DNA of 7,052 bases, from the NCBI GenBank assembly GCA_017998555.1, contig JAGOCU010000115.1, positions 1-7,052 of the forward strand, read 5' to 3'. Source of the DNA: Thermoflexales bacterium. Lineage in GTDB: Bacteria; Chloroflexota; Anaerolineae; J036; Brachytrichaceae. Each line of letters opens with the position of its first letter. Positions within the stretch are counted from its first letter, which is position 1. The notes beneath the pieces were generated by a model. That model had not been told where the DNA came from and searched no databases. It saw only the letters and a list, made by a program, of their open reading frames with translations. The position numbers were made by a program, and so were the translations under genes. Positions 1 through 4,864 of the stretch are shown piece by piece.

Positions 1-678
1 GAGCACGCGGTTGCGCTGCTGATGACACTCAACCGGCGGATTCACCGGGCCTACAACCGCACCCGCGAAAACAACTTCTCGCTCGAGGGATTGCAAGGCC
101 ACGACATTCACGGCAAGACGGTCGGGTTGATCGGGACCGGCCGCATCGGCGCGCTCTTTGCCCGGATCATGGCCGGCTTTGGAGCGACGCTGCTGGGCTA
201 TGACGTATCGCCCAACCCGGACTGCCTGGCGCTGGGCATGACTTACGTCCCGCTGGATGAGCTCCTGGCCCGTTCCGATGTCATCAGCCTGCACGTCCCT
301 CTCCTGCCAAGCACCCATCACATCATCAACCGCGACGCCGTCGCCCGGATGAAACGCGGGGTGATGCTGATCAACACCAGCCGCGGCAAGCTGGTCGACA
401 CCGAGGCCGTCATCGATGGCCTGAAATCGGGGCAACTTGGCGCGGTGGGCCTGGACGTCTACGAGGAGGAGGATGGCCTTTTCTTCCGGGATCGTTCGGA
501 TCAGATCCTGGCCGATGACGAGTTCGCCCGCCTGGTCAGCTTCCCCAACGCGCTGGTGACCGGGCACCAGGCCTTCTTCACCCACGAGGCCCTGAACGAA
601 ATCGCGGCGACGACGATCCAGAATCTGACCGATTTTGAGACAGGGACGGACAACCGGAACATCCTGAAGCCAAAATAG
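1..678 (+). CDS. ldhA: D-lactate dehydrogenase, NAD-dependent, E. coli LdhA type (5' truncated by window edge)
   Basis: Reduces pyruvate to D-lactate with NADH in the cytoplasm, regenerating NAD+ during fermentation. The frame is open from base 1, so the start and roughly the first 100 residues lie outside; about 225 residues remain of a family length near 330. The text EHAV-LLMTLNRRIHRAYNRTR, followed by FSLEGL, is very close to the E. coli fermentative enzyme as I remember it. The NAD-binding loop GTGRIG is at 133-150. The family's catalytic trio is present with E. coli spacing: Arg in NTSRG (382-384), Glu in DVYEEED (469-471) and His in GHQAF (565-567). The LFF-D-S segment after the catalytic Glu is specific to LdhA rather than to generic 2-hydroxyacid dehydrogenases. 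It ends with TAG at 676-678. Nothing suggests damage. A broader 2-hydroxyacid dehydrogenase is the alternative but is less likely. Confidence 0.93.
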   Translation, partial: EHAVALLMTLNRRIHRAYNRTRENNFSLEGLQGHDIHGKTVGLIGTGRIGALFARIMAGFGATLLGYDVSPNPDCLALGMTYVPLDELLARSDVISLHVPLLPSTHHIINRDAVARMKRGVMLINTSRGKLVDTEAVIDGLKSGQLGAVGLDVYEEEDGLFFRDRSDQILADDEFARLVSFPNALVTGHQAFFTHEALNEIAATTIQNLTDFETGTDNRNILKPK

Positions 679-699
679 CGCAACCCAGACCCGGTCTCA

Positions 700-720
700 G
701 CCGTAAGTGCTGTCTACGGC
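700..720 (+). terminator. Weak hairpin downstream of ldhA, possible terminator
   Basis: GCCGTA (700-705) and TACGGC (715-720) form a six-base-pair stem with a nine-base loop, 21 bases after the ldhA stop codon. There is no T tract after it. It is the only stem near the gene end and could slow or end transcription, but a stem this short could arise by chance in GC-rich DNA. Confidence 0.25.
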
Positions 721-736
721 AAATGCCACGGCGGGT

Positions 737-772
737 GCGCCAATGGCCCACGCCAAGGGTCAGGTTTGGCGC
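737..772 (+). promoter_or_regulatory. Nested inverted repeat in the leader of the ParB-like gene
   Basis: GCGCCAA (737-743) is complementary to TTGGCGC (766-772), and inside it TGGC (744-747) can pair with GCCA (752-755). CGCCAA also recurs directly at 738-743 and 751-756, so TTGGCG (766-771) could pair with either copy. It could be an operator or a leader structure for the gene at 809. A weak -10-like CATACT (772-777) abuts it, with no convincing -35. The function is inferred only. Confidence 0.25.
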
Positions 773-791
773 ATACTCCGTTTCGAGCGGT

Positions 792-796
792 AGGAG
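792..796 (+). promoter_or_regulatory. Ribosome binding site AGGAG for the ParB-like gene
   Basis: AGGAG lies 12 bases before the ATG at 809. The spacing is slightly long but usable, and it supports 809 as the start because no other ATG or GTG is better placed. Confidence 0.6.
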
Positions 797-808
797 AACC
801 GGGCACAC

Positions 809-1384
809 ATGAACATTGATTCCGCGCGGGATGGGGTGTGGATCTCCGAACCCTCCCACGCGCCCACGCGCCGCCCGCGGCGCGAAATCGACGCCTTGAA
901 AGCACTCCAGAGTTTTCGGAGCGCTTCGCGTTCAGCCCGCTGGACGCGCCTGCTGGGCCGGCTTGGGGCGCCCCAACGGATGCTCGCCGATCTGGATGAC
1001 ATCGCGCGTCGCGCGACGTTGACTGGGAGTGTGTCGCGCGGCTTGCAGATCGTACCGGTCAAGGCAATTCGTGGCAGCAGCGGGCGTTCGGCTGACTTTG
1101 ACGCGGACTTTCACCCGCTCAACGAGAACACCCGAGATCGCTGGTTGAGCATCGCTACGGCTGCGATCCGCGGCGATCCGCTCCCGCCTATCAGCCTGGT
1201 CCAGATCGGCGACCAGTACTTCGTCCAGGACGGCAATCATCGGGTGTCGGTCTTTCGCGCAATCGGACAGGACTTTGTCGATGCTGAGGTCGTGGAGTGG
1301 CAACTCGCTGCGCCAGCCTCCGAGCGGGGAACAGCGCCGGCCTCCCGCCCGCCGAGGCTGCGTCGACTCATTTCAGGTCGCTGA
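809..1384 (+). CDS. Stand-alone ParB/sulfiredoxin-fold domain protein
   Basis: A 191-residue protein of unknown specific role. Residues 1-75 are basic and Arg/Ala-rich with no recognisable domain. Residues about 78-165 look like a ParB/Srx-fold domain: a strand plus helix segment (GLQIVPVKAIRG), PLPPISLVQIGDQYFVQDG, then the nucleotide-contact box DGNHRVSVFRAIGQ (141-154), which aligns by eye with the GERRxRAxxxAG box of ParB. The C-terminus (168-191) is a Pro/Arg tail. There is no HTH DNA-binding domain and no partner parA, so chromosome partitioning is unlikely. Proteins with this box act as CTPases, nucleases or sulfiredoxins, and I cannot choose between these; sulfiredoxin is disfavoured because its catalytic Cys is absent (the protein has no Cys). 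The unknown gene at 1443 follows 58 bases downstream and may be co-transcribed. ATG and an AGGAG support the start. Confidence 0.7.
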   Translation: MNIDSARDGVWISEPSHAPTRRPRREIDALKALQSFRSASRSARWTRLLGRLGAPQRMLADLDDIARRATLTGSVSRGLQIVPVKAIRGSSGRSADFDADFHPLNENTRDRWLSIATAAIRGDPLPPISLVQIGDQYFVQDGNHRVSVFRAIGQDFVDAEVVEWQLAAPASERGTAPASRPPRLRRLISGR

Positions 1385-1442
1385 CGGACGAGGTCACGAT
1401 CCCCGCCCGAAGCGCTCGAATCGTGATCTCGCCAAAAACCCG

Positions 1443-1817
1443 ATGTATCCCAAGCCCGATCGATCCAACTACGCGCCCCGCCGCCGGGCTTCACCCGAAG
1501 ACGGCAGCGTCGATATCGGATGGGATGCCGGCACGCTGACTGACGGGCGCCCGTTTCGGGCTGAGGCGTGGGCTGAGGCCGGCGTGACGGTCCTGACGTT
1601 CTTCTTCTCAATCCTGGGTCTCGAGCAGGCTTCCGATGCGGATCTGGCCGCGCTGCTCGCGCGCGAGGGGCTCATCCGGTATCGGACCGCCCCGGGCCGC
1701 GCGAACGGGGTCGTCATCAACGATGCGGCCGGGAATCCGATGTGGTCGGTGAGTGTGGTGATCGGGACGGATGACGAGGTGCTGGTCGAGGACGCGACGC
1801 GCCTGCGCCCGTACTGA
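1443..1817 (+). CDS. Conserved-looking small protein of unknown function
   Basis: 124 residues, not recognised. The first 35 residues are charged and Pro/Arg-rich. The body has alternating strands and helices: FRAEAWAEAGVTVLTFFFSI, a D-A-D-L-A-A-L-L-A-R-E-G helix, then GVVINDAAGNPMWSVSVVIG and an acidic end closing in LRPY. No signal peptide or convincing membrane helix is visible; the FFF segment is short and flanked by a charged helix, so I read it as a buried strand. The ATG at 1443 is preferred to TTG 1275 or ATG 1281, which would overlap the ParB-like gene by about 110 bases with a low-complexity leader. No Shine-Dalgarno sequence precedes 1443, so the start is uncertain. It lies 58 bases after the ParB-like gene and before a strong hairpin, so it is probably the last gene of that transcript. 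Confidence 0.6.
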   Translation: MYPKPDRSNYAPRRRASPEDGSVDIGWDAGTLTDGRPFRAEAWAEAGVTVLTFFFSILGLEQASDADLAALLAREGLIRYRTAPGRANGVVINDAAGNPMWSVSVVIGTDDEVLVEDATRLRPY

Positions 1818-1830
1818 CCGCCGACTTCAT

Positions 1831-1881
1831 CCGGCAAGAACACACTCCCCGCGCGACGCGCGGGGAGTGTGTTCTTGCCGG
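1831..1881 (+). terminator. Very strong 24-bp perfect hairpin, probable terminator
   Basis: Bases 1831-1854 are perfectly complementary to 1858-1881, around a three-base loop GAC. The apical half is pure G/C (CCCCGCGC with GCGCGGGG). The basal half is A-rich on the left (CAAGAACACA) and T-rich on the right (TGTGTTCTTG). No T tract follows, so the U-rich part sits inside the stem. It starts 13 bases after the stop of the 1443 gene and ends 53 bases before the DUF302 start, which fits a transcript end between two co-directional units. Confidence 0.7.
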
Positions 1882-1920
1882 GCGATTCCTGGGACAACCG
1901 CTGCGCTGAAGAGCAAGGCC

Positions 1921-1926
1921 GATAAT
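1921..1926 (+). promoter_or_regulatory. Possible -10 element (GATAAT) for the DUF302 gene
   Basis: GATAAT ends eight bases before the ATG at 1935, which would give an almost leaderless mRNA like the one predicted at 4850. There is no -35 at normal spacing, and an AAGG at 1915-1918 is 16 bases from the ATG, too far for a good ribosome site. A promoter is expected here because a strong hairpin precedes the gene, but the element itself is a guess. Confidence 0.35.
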
Positions 1927-1934
1927 GAATCATC

Positions 1935-2342
1935 ATGACCAAAGAACTTGCATTTGTGGTCCAACTCCCCGTTCCGTATGACGAGGCCCTTGAGAAAGTG
2001 ACGGCCGCGCTCAAGACCGAGGGCTTTGGGATACTGACCCGCATCGACGTGCGGGCCACGCTCAAGGAGAAGATCGGGGCCGAGTTCCGGCCGTACGCGA
2101 TCCTGGGCGCATGCAATCCACCGCTCGCCCATCGGGCGCTTGCGCGCGACGCGCGGGCCGGTTTGATGTTGCCCTGCACCGTCACGGTCGAGTCGAGCGG
2201 CGAGCGCAGCAGCGTCGTCCGCATCGCCGACCCGGATGTCTTTCTGCGGGTGGGCGGATTTGAAACAGACGAGGCGCTGATGAGCATTGCGGCCGAGGCG
2301 CGCGCCCGGCTCCTCCGCGCCGCGACCGCGCTCGGGGCGTGA
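1935..2342 (+). CDS. DUF302 family protein
   Basis: 135 residues, close to a complete single-domain DUF302 protein. The hallmarks appear in order: an N-terminal strand (LAFVVQLPVPYDEAL), the helix ending in EGFGILTRIDV (29-39), ATLKEKIGAEFRPY (41-54), the signature ILGACNPPLAHRAL (56-69), then GLMLPCTVTV (76-85) and a closing helix rich in Ala and Arg. Cys60 of GACNPP and Cys81 of LPC are the typical conserved cysteines. No signal peptide is seen, so it is cytosolic. The biochemical role of the family is not settled. It overlaps the GNAT gene by four bases (GTGA), which implies translational coupling and possibly a shared physiological task. No good Shine-Dalgarno precedes ATG 1935; an out-of-frame ATG at 1925 is ignored. 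Confidence 0.92.
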   Translation: MTKELAFVVQLPVPYDEALEKVTAALKTEGFGILTRIDVRATLKEKIGAEFRPYAILGACNPPLAHRALARDARAGLMLPCTVTVESSGERSSVVRIADPDVFLRVGGFETDEALMSIAAEARARLLRAATALGA

Positions 2343-2965
2343 CGGGGACGAACGTCTCCATCCGACCCGCGACCGCCGCCGATGCGCAGGACGCGGCGCC
2401 GCTGATCGCCCTGGCGATGGGCAAGATCGGGCCGATCCTGTTTGGCGGCGGAGATCCCGCGCGCGCAGCGGCAACCTGGGCAGCCTTGTTTGCCTGGCGC
2501 GGGAGCCGCTTCAGCCATGAATTCGCCGATGTTGCAGTGGCGGCCGGCCGAGTGGTTGGCCTGGCGCTCCGTTACCCGCACGCTCGGATGGGCCATATCG
2601 CGCTGGCAACCGCGCGCCAAATGCTGAGGCTCCGCGGTCTTCCCGGCTTTGGCCGCTTCGTCCTCCGCGCGCTGCCCCTGGCCGCGATCCCAGAAGCCAG
2701 GCCAGGGGAGTATTTCCTGGACGCGCTGGCGGTTCTGCCGGAATTCAGCCGGATCGGCATTGGCGCGCTGATCGTTGGGCATGTCGAGGACCACGCCCGC
2801 GCCACGGGCCTGCCCGCCTGCGCGTGCACCTCCGAAATCGGCAACGACCCGGCCCACCGCCTGTTTGAGCGGTTGGGCTATCGGGTTGTTGAGACGTTTC
2901 GAGTAAGCGCCACGGCCGGCCTCGGCGGCTTTCCCGGCGTGGATCGCCTCGTCAAACAGCTTTGA
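2339..2965 (+). CDS. GNAT family N-acetyltransferase
   Basis: A 208-residue acetyl-CoA-dependent acyltransferase of the GCN5-related fold; the substrate is unknown. Residues 6-20 (SIRPATAADAQDAAP) form the usual first strand and helix. Residues 62-80 (FADVAVAAGRVVGLAL) are the central beta hairpin. Motif A is at 125-143: YFLDALAVLPEFSRIGIGA, where SRIGIG (137-142) takes the place of the pyrophosphate loop; the usual first Arg/Gln is Ser137. Motif B is N168-DPAHRLFERLGY (168-181). The insertion at about 82-122 is longer than in the minimal family and helical. It starts with GTG inside the DUF302 stop (GTGA overlap) and has only a weak ribosome site, so it should be translated by reinitiation. 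The stop at 2963-2965 is nine bases before the palindrome terminator. Confidence 0.9.
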   Translation: MTGTNVSIRPATAADAQDAAPLIALAMGKIGPILFGGGDPARAAATWAALFAWRGSRFSHEFADVAVAAGRVVGLALRYPHARMGHIALATARQMLRLRGLPGFGRFVLRALPLAAIPEARPGEYFLDALAVLPEFSRIGIGALIVGHVEDHARATGLPACACTSEIGNDPAHRLFERLGYRVVETFRVSATAGLGGFPGVDRLVKQL

Positions 2966-2974
2966 TCTTGACGC

Positions 2975-3018
2975 CGAAAGCGAAATCGCCCGGCCTAGGC
3001 CGGGCGATTTCGCTTTCG
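2975..3018. terminator. 44-base perfect palindrome, bidirectional terminator between convergent genes
   Basis: Bases 2975-2996 are the exact reverse complement of 2997-3018, with the centre at CCTAGG. In RNA this gives about 20 pairs with a CUAG loop. The apex is GC-rich (CGCCCGGCC) and the base carries A runs on the left (GAAAGCGAAAT) and T runs on the right (ATTTCGCTTTC). Reading from either strand therefore puts U runs at the 3' side of the stem. It begins nine bases after the GNAT stop and ends six bases before the MFS stop codon, so it can serve both transcripts. Confidence 0.85.
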
Positions 3019-3024
3019 AGACAG

Positions 3025-4293
3025 CTACTTCCCGGCGACAACCGGTTTGGGCGCCTGAGCGCGCGCGGCATTCAGGGCGGGGATGGACATGACCAGCGCC
3101 GCGACCGCGAGCACAAGCTGGAAGGCGCCCGCGAAGTAGGGCGCGCCATGGCCGACGCTTTCGTAAAGCGATCCGCCGAAGGCCGGGCCCGCAATACGGC
3201 CCAGCGACTGCAGCGCCTGGCTGCTGCCCTGCACCCGGCCCTGATCGCGCGGGCCAACGACCGCGCTGATCAGGGTGGCCAGTGAAGGTGTGACCAGGCT
3301 GTTTCCAATCGCCATCACCACCACCGCGGCAAAGACGAGCTGGGGCGAGAGCAGGACGGGCACAAAGCCCATCATGACAAACGAGACGAGCATCAGCACG
3401 AGGCCGGCCAGGGCCATCCGCTCGGTCGGGACGCGCTTGTCGAGCGCGCGAACCAGGCCGCCCTGCACAACGATCCCAATCACCCCAAAGACGGTGAAGA
3501 TGACGGCAGCCGCATCCGGCCCCCACTTGAAGGTGTCCTTGAGCAGCACTGACAGGTTGGCCTGCAGCCCGGCGAACGTCAGCGCGACCAGCAGGGTGGC
3601 GATCAGCGTCCAGCGCAACATCGGCATCTTGAGCGCGCCGGCGAGCTGGGTGGCCGGGTTGAGCTGGCCCAGGGTGATGGACGTGGCGCGCCGCTCGACG
3701 GGCAGCGATTCCTTCATCGAGACCCATCCCCACACGACATTGGCGAGGGTGATGGCGGCCGCGACAAAGAGCGGGGCCTCATAGCTGATCTGCGAAAAGA
3801 CCCCGCCAACGATGGGGCCGATCACAAAGCCCAGCCCGGCCATCGCGCCGAGCAGGCCGAAGGTGCGGCCGCGCTCCTTTGGCTCGGTCACATCAGAGAC
3901 GTAGGCATAGATCGTGCTGATATTGGCCCCGGTCAGGCCGTCGATGATGCGGCCGAGAAACAGCACCCACAACGCGCCGCCGATGCCGGTGATGAGATAG
4001 CCGACCGCGGAGCCGAGCAGGCTGATCAGCAGCACGGGCTTGCGGCCGAAACGATCGCTCAGCGCGCCCAGACCAGGCAAGGCGATGAACGACGCGATCG
4101 AGTAGGCGGTGAACAGCATGCCGATGGCGAAGCCATCCGCGCCATAGCGCTCGGCGATGAAGGGCGAGACGGGCGCAATGATGCCAATCCCGGCCATGTT
4201 GATCAGCACGGTGACCAGCACAAAGGGAAGCCTGGCTTTGCCCGCGCCAGAGGCGTCAGGCTTCCGCTGGGCGGACGGTTGATTCGTTTGCAT
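3025..4293 (-). CDS. MFS transporter, DHA1 (TetA-like) drug:H+ antiporter
   Basis: 422 residues, the normal length for a 12-helix DHA1 exporter in the cytoplasmic membrane that couples efflux of drugs or metabolites to proton entry. Motif A is G76-ALSDRFGRK-85 between helices 2 and 3. Motif B is in FLGRIIDGLTGA (112-123, Arg115). The antiporter motif C is G146-LLGAMAGLGFVIGPIVGG-164. The C-half has its own loop (VRALDKRVPTER, 281-292) and a second GRIAGPAFGG (365-374). The cytosolic linker about 195-225 joins the halves. The N-terminal 20 residues are charged and soluble. ATG 4293 is preferred because GAGGA stands eight bases before it. It follows the MarR gene in the same operon with a 38-base overlap, so MarR probably controls it; the substrate cannot be told from sequence. 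It ends with TAG just before the palindrome terminator. Confidence 0.93.
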   Translation of the reverse strand: MQTNQPSAQRKPDASGAGKARLPFVLVTVLINMAGIGIIAPVSPFIAERYGADGFAIGMLFTAYSIASFIALPGLGALSDRFGRKPVLLISLLGSAVGYLITGIGGALWVLFLGRIIDGLTGANISTIYAYVSDVTEPKERGRTFGLLGAMAGLGFVIGPIVGGVFSQISYEAPLFVAAAITLANVVWGWVSMKESLPVERRATSITLGQLNPATQLAGALKMPMLRWTLIATLLVALTFAGLQANLSVLLKDTFKWGPDAAAVIFTVFGVIGIVVQGGLVRALDKRVPTERMALAGLVLMLVSFVMMGFVPVLLSPQLVFAAVVVMAIGNSLVTPSLATLISAVVGPRDQGRVQGSSQALQSLGRIAGPAFGGSLYESVGHGAPYFAGAFQLVLAVAALVMSIPALNAARAQAPKPVVAGK

Positions 4294-4756
4294 GAGATGA
4301 GTCCTCGCTTGAGAGTGATTCCAGATTCGCGCGCATGCGCTCCAAAACAGATAAGGCCACAGAGAGTTCGCCGGGCTCGATGCCGTTCAGCGCGTCATCG
4401 AGGGCAACCCGGCTGCCGGCGAGCAGGCCGGCGCGCGCGGCCTGGCCCGATTCGGTCAGAAAGACCTGTTTGATCCGGCCATCGCTGTGGTGGCTGCTTC
4501 GGGTCACAAGCCCGCGCTTCTCGAGCACATCGACCATCCGGGCAATGGTCGGTTTGTCGCGATCGGTCAGATCGGCCAGCGCCTGTTGGGAAGGGCCATC
4601 CGACCGCCACAGGTGCAGCAGCACGGACCATTGTTCGGGCGTGACGTTGTAGCCCGCGGTGACAAAGCGCCGCCCCAACCGGCGCAACATGGCCCGATAG
4701 ACGCCGCCGATCACCATGCCGAAACGCGTGCGGGGATCGTCAGGCAAGTTGTCCAT
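4256..4756 (-). CDS. MarR family transcriptional regulator
   Basis: A 166-residue (from ATG 4756) dimeric winged-helix regulator, probably a repressor released by small aromatic or drug-like ligands. Numbering from this ATG, residues about 6-35 form the N-terminal dimer helix. YNVTPEQWSVLLHLW follows, then SQQALADLTDRDKPTIARMV with the recognition helix at about 67-80, then LEKRGLVTR. The wing holds the family signature D92-GR94-IKQVFLT101. The last 60 residues are helical and return to the dimer interface; the final 20 are polar and encoded over the MFS gene start. An upstream TTG at 4780 would add eight residues (SQQQEQA), but it overlaps the predicted transcription start and operator, so ATG is preferred. 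Neither start has a good Shine-Dalgarno sequence. The neighbouring efflux gene and the divergent methyltransferase are the likely targets. Confidence 0.9.
   Translation of the reverse strand: MDNLPDDPRTRFGMVIGGVYRAMLRRLGRRFVTAGYNVTPEQWSVLLHLWRSDGPSQQALADLTDRDKPTIARMVDVLEKRGLVTRSSHHSDGRIKQVFLTESGQAARAGLLAGSRVALDDALNGIEPGELSVALSVLERMRANLESLSSEDSSHANESTVRPAEA
4302..4306 (-). promoter_or_regulatory. Ribosome binding site GAGGA for the MFS gene, inside marR
   Basis: On the minus strand GAGGA (plus-strand TCCTC) lies eight bases upstream of the MFS ATG at 4293. It fixes that start even though it falls within the last codons of the MarR gene, and so accounts for the 38-base overlap. Confidence 0.7.
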
Positions 4757-4765
4757 GGCTTGTTC

Positions 4766-4783
4766 TTGTTGTTGAGACAACCA
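4766..4783. promoter_or_regulatory. Candidate MarR operator, GTTGT-N4-ACAAC palindrome
   Basis: GTTGT (4768-4772) and ACAAC (4777-4781) are perfect inverted repeats around TGAG. The symmetry extends to T4766/A4783 with one mismatch pair, giving about 18 bases, the usual size of a MarR-dimer site. It lies right after the predicted marR -10 box and covers the predicted start of transcription, so bound protein would block initiation. Assignment to this MarR is inference from position and symmetry. Confidence 0.55.
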
Positions 4784-4785
4784 TC

Positions 4786-4791
4786 AGTATA
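4786..4791 (-). promoter_or_regulatory. -10 element TATACT of the marR-MFS promoter
   Basis: The minus strand reads TATACT, one base from consensus. The transcript would begin near 4779-4780, giving a leader of about 23 bases to ATG 4756. No clear -35 is visible 16-18 bases upstream (the bases are near CAGAAA), so the promoter may be weak or aided by another factor. Confidence 0.5.
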
Positions 4792-4819
4792 ACAACGCGT
4801 ATGAATGTTTTCTGAGTGA

Positions 4820-4837
4820 TTGCACAAGGTTTGCACA
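4820..4837 (+). repeat. Tandem direct repeat TTGCACA, 11-base period
   Basis: TTGCACA occurs at 4820-4826 and again at 4831-4837, with starts exactly 11 bases apart, about one helical turn. It lies between the two divergent -10 boxes. TTGCAC resembles a -35 element, but its spacers to TATAAT are 24 and 13 bases, outside the normal range. It could be a binding site for an activator or repressor that contacts one face of the DNA. Confidence 0.4.
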
Positions 4838-4849
4838 GCGGCCAAACCG

Positions 4850-4855
4850 TATAAT
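4850..4855 (+). promoter_or_regulatory. Consensus -10 element TATAAT of the methyltransferase-SulP operon
   Basis: A perfect TATAAT ends nine bases before the ATG at 4865. Initiation at the usual distance falls near 4862, leaving a leader of about three bases. No Shine-Dalgarno sequence precedes the ATG, which agrees with a leaderless or near-leaderless message. The -35 region at normal spacing (AGGTTT, 4827-4832) is poor. Confidence 0.6.
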
Positions 4856-4864
4856 TCCGCAACA

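Noticed and set aside
1..678. Truncated start of ldhA read as a pseudogene
   Set aside because: The frame is open from base 1 and the missing N-terminus simply lies outside the window; catalytic residues and the C-terminus are intact.
809..1384. ParB-like protein as a chromosome or plasmid partition factor, implying a nearby origin
   Set aside because: There is no parA, no HTH domain, no parS-like repeat cluster and no replication gene in the window.
1275..1442. Upstream TTG/ATG extension of the gene at 1443
   Set aside because: It would overlap the ParB-like gene by about 110 bases and add a low-complexity Arg/Pro/Ser leader that is merely that gene read in another frame.
2975..3018. The palindrome as an attachment site or insertion-element end
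   Set aside because: No transposase, recombinase or target-site duplication is near it, and its position between two convergent stop codons is explained better by termination.
1469..3733. A 754-codon open frame on the minus strand, the longest in the window
   Set aside because: It runs antisense through the DUF302 and GNAT genes and in another frame through the MFS gene. Its translation is Arg/Ala/Gly/Ser-rich with no domain. Long antisense frames are expected in DNA this rich in GC.
4757..4780. TTG 4780 as the start of marR
   Set aside because: It falls at the predicted transcription start and inside the operator palindrome. ATG 4756 leaves the whole MarR fold intact. The choice is not certain.
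4820..4864. TTG 4820 as the start of the methyltransferase
   Set aside because: A consensus TATAAT lies between it and ATG 4865, so this codon would probably not be transcribed; there is also no Shine-Dalgarno before it.
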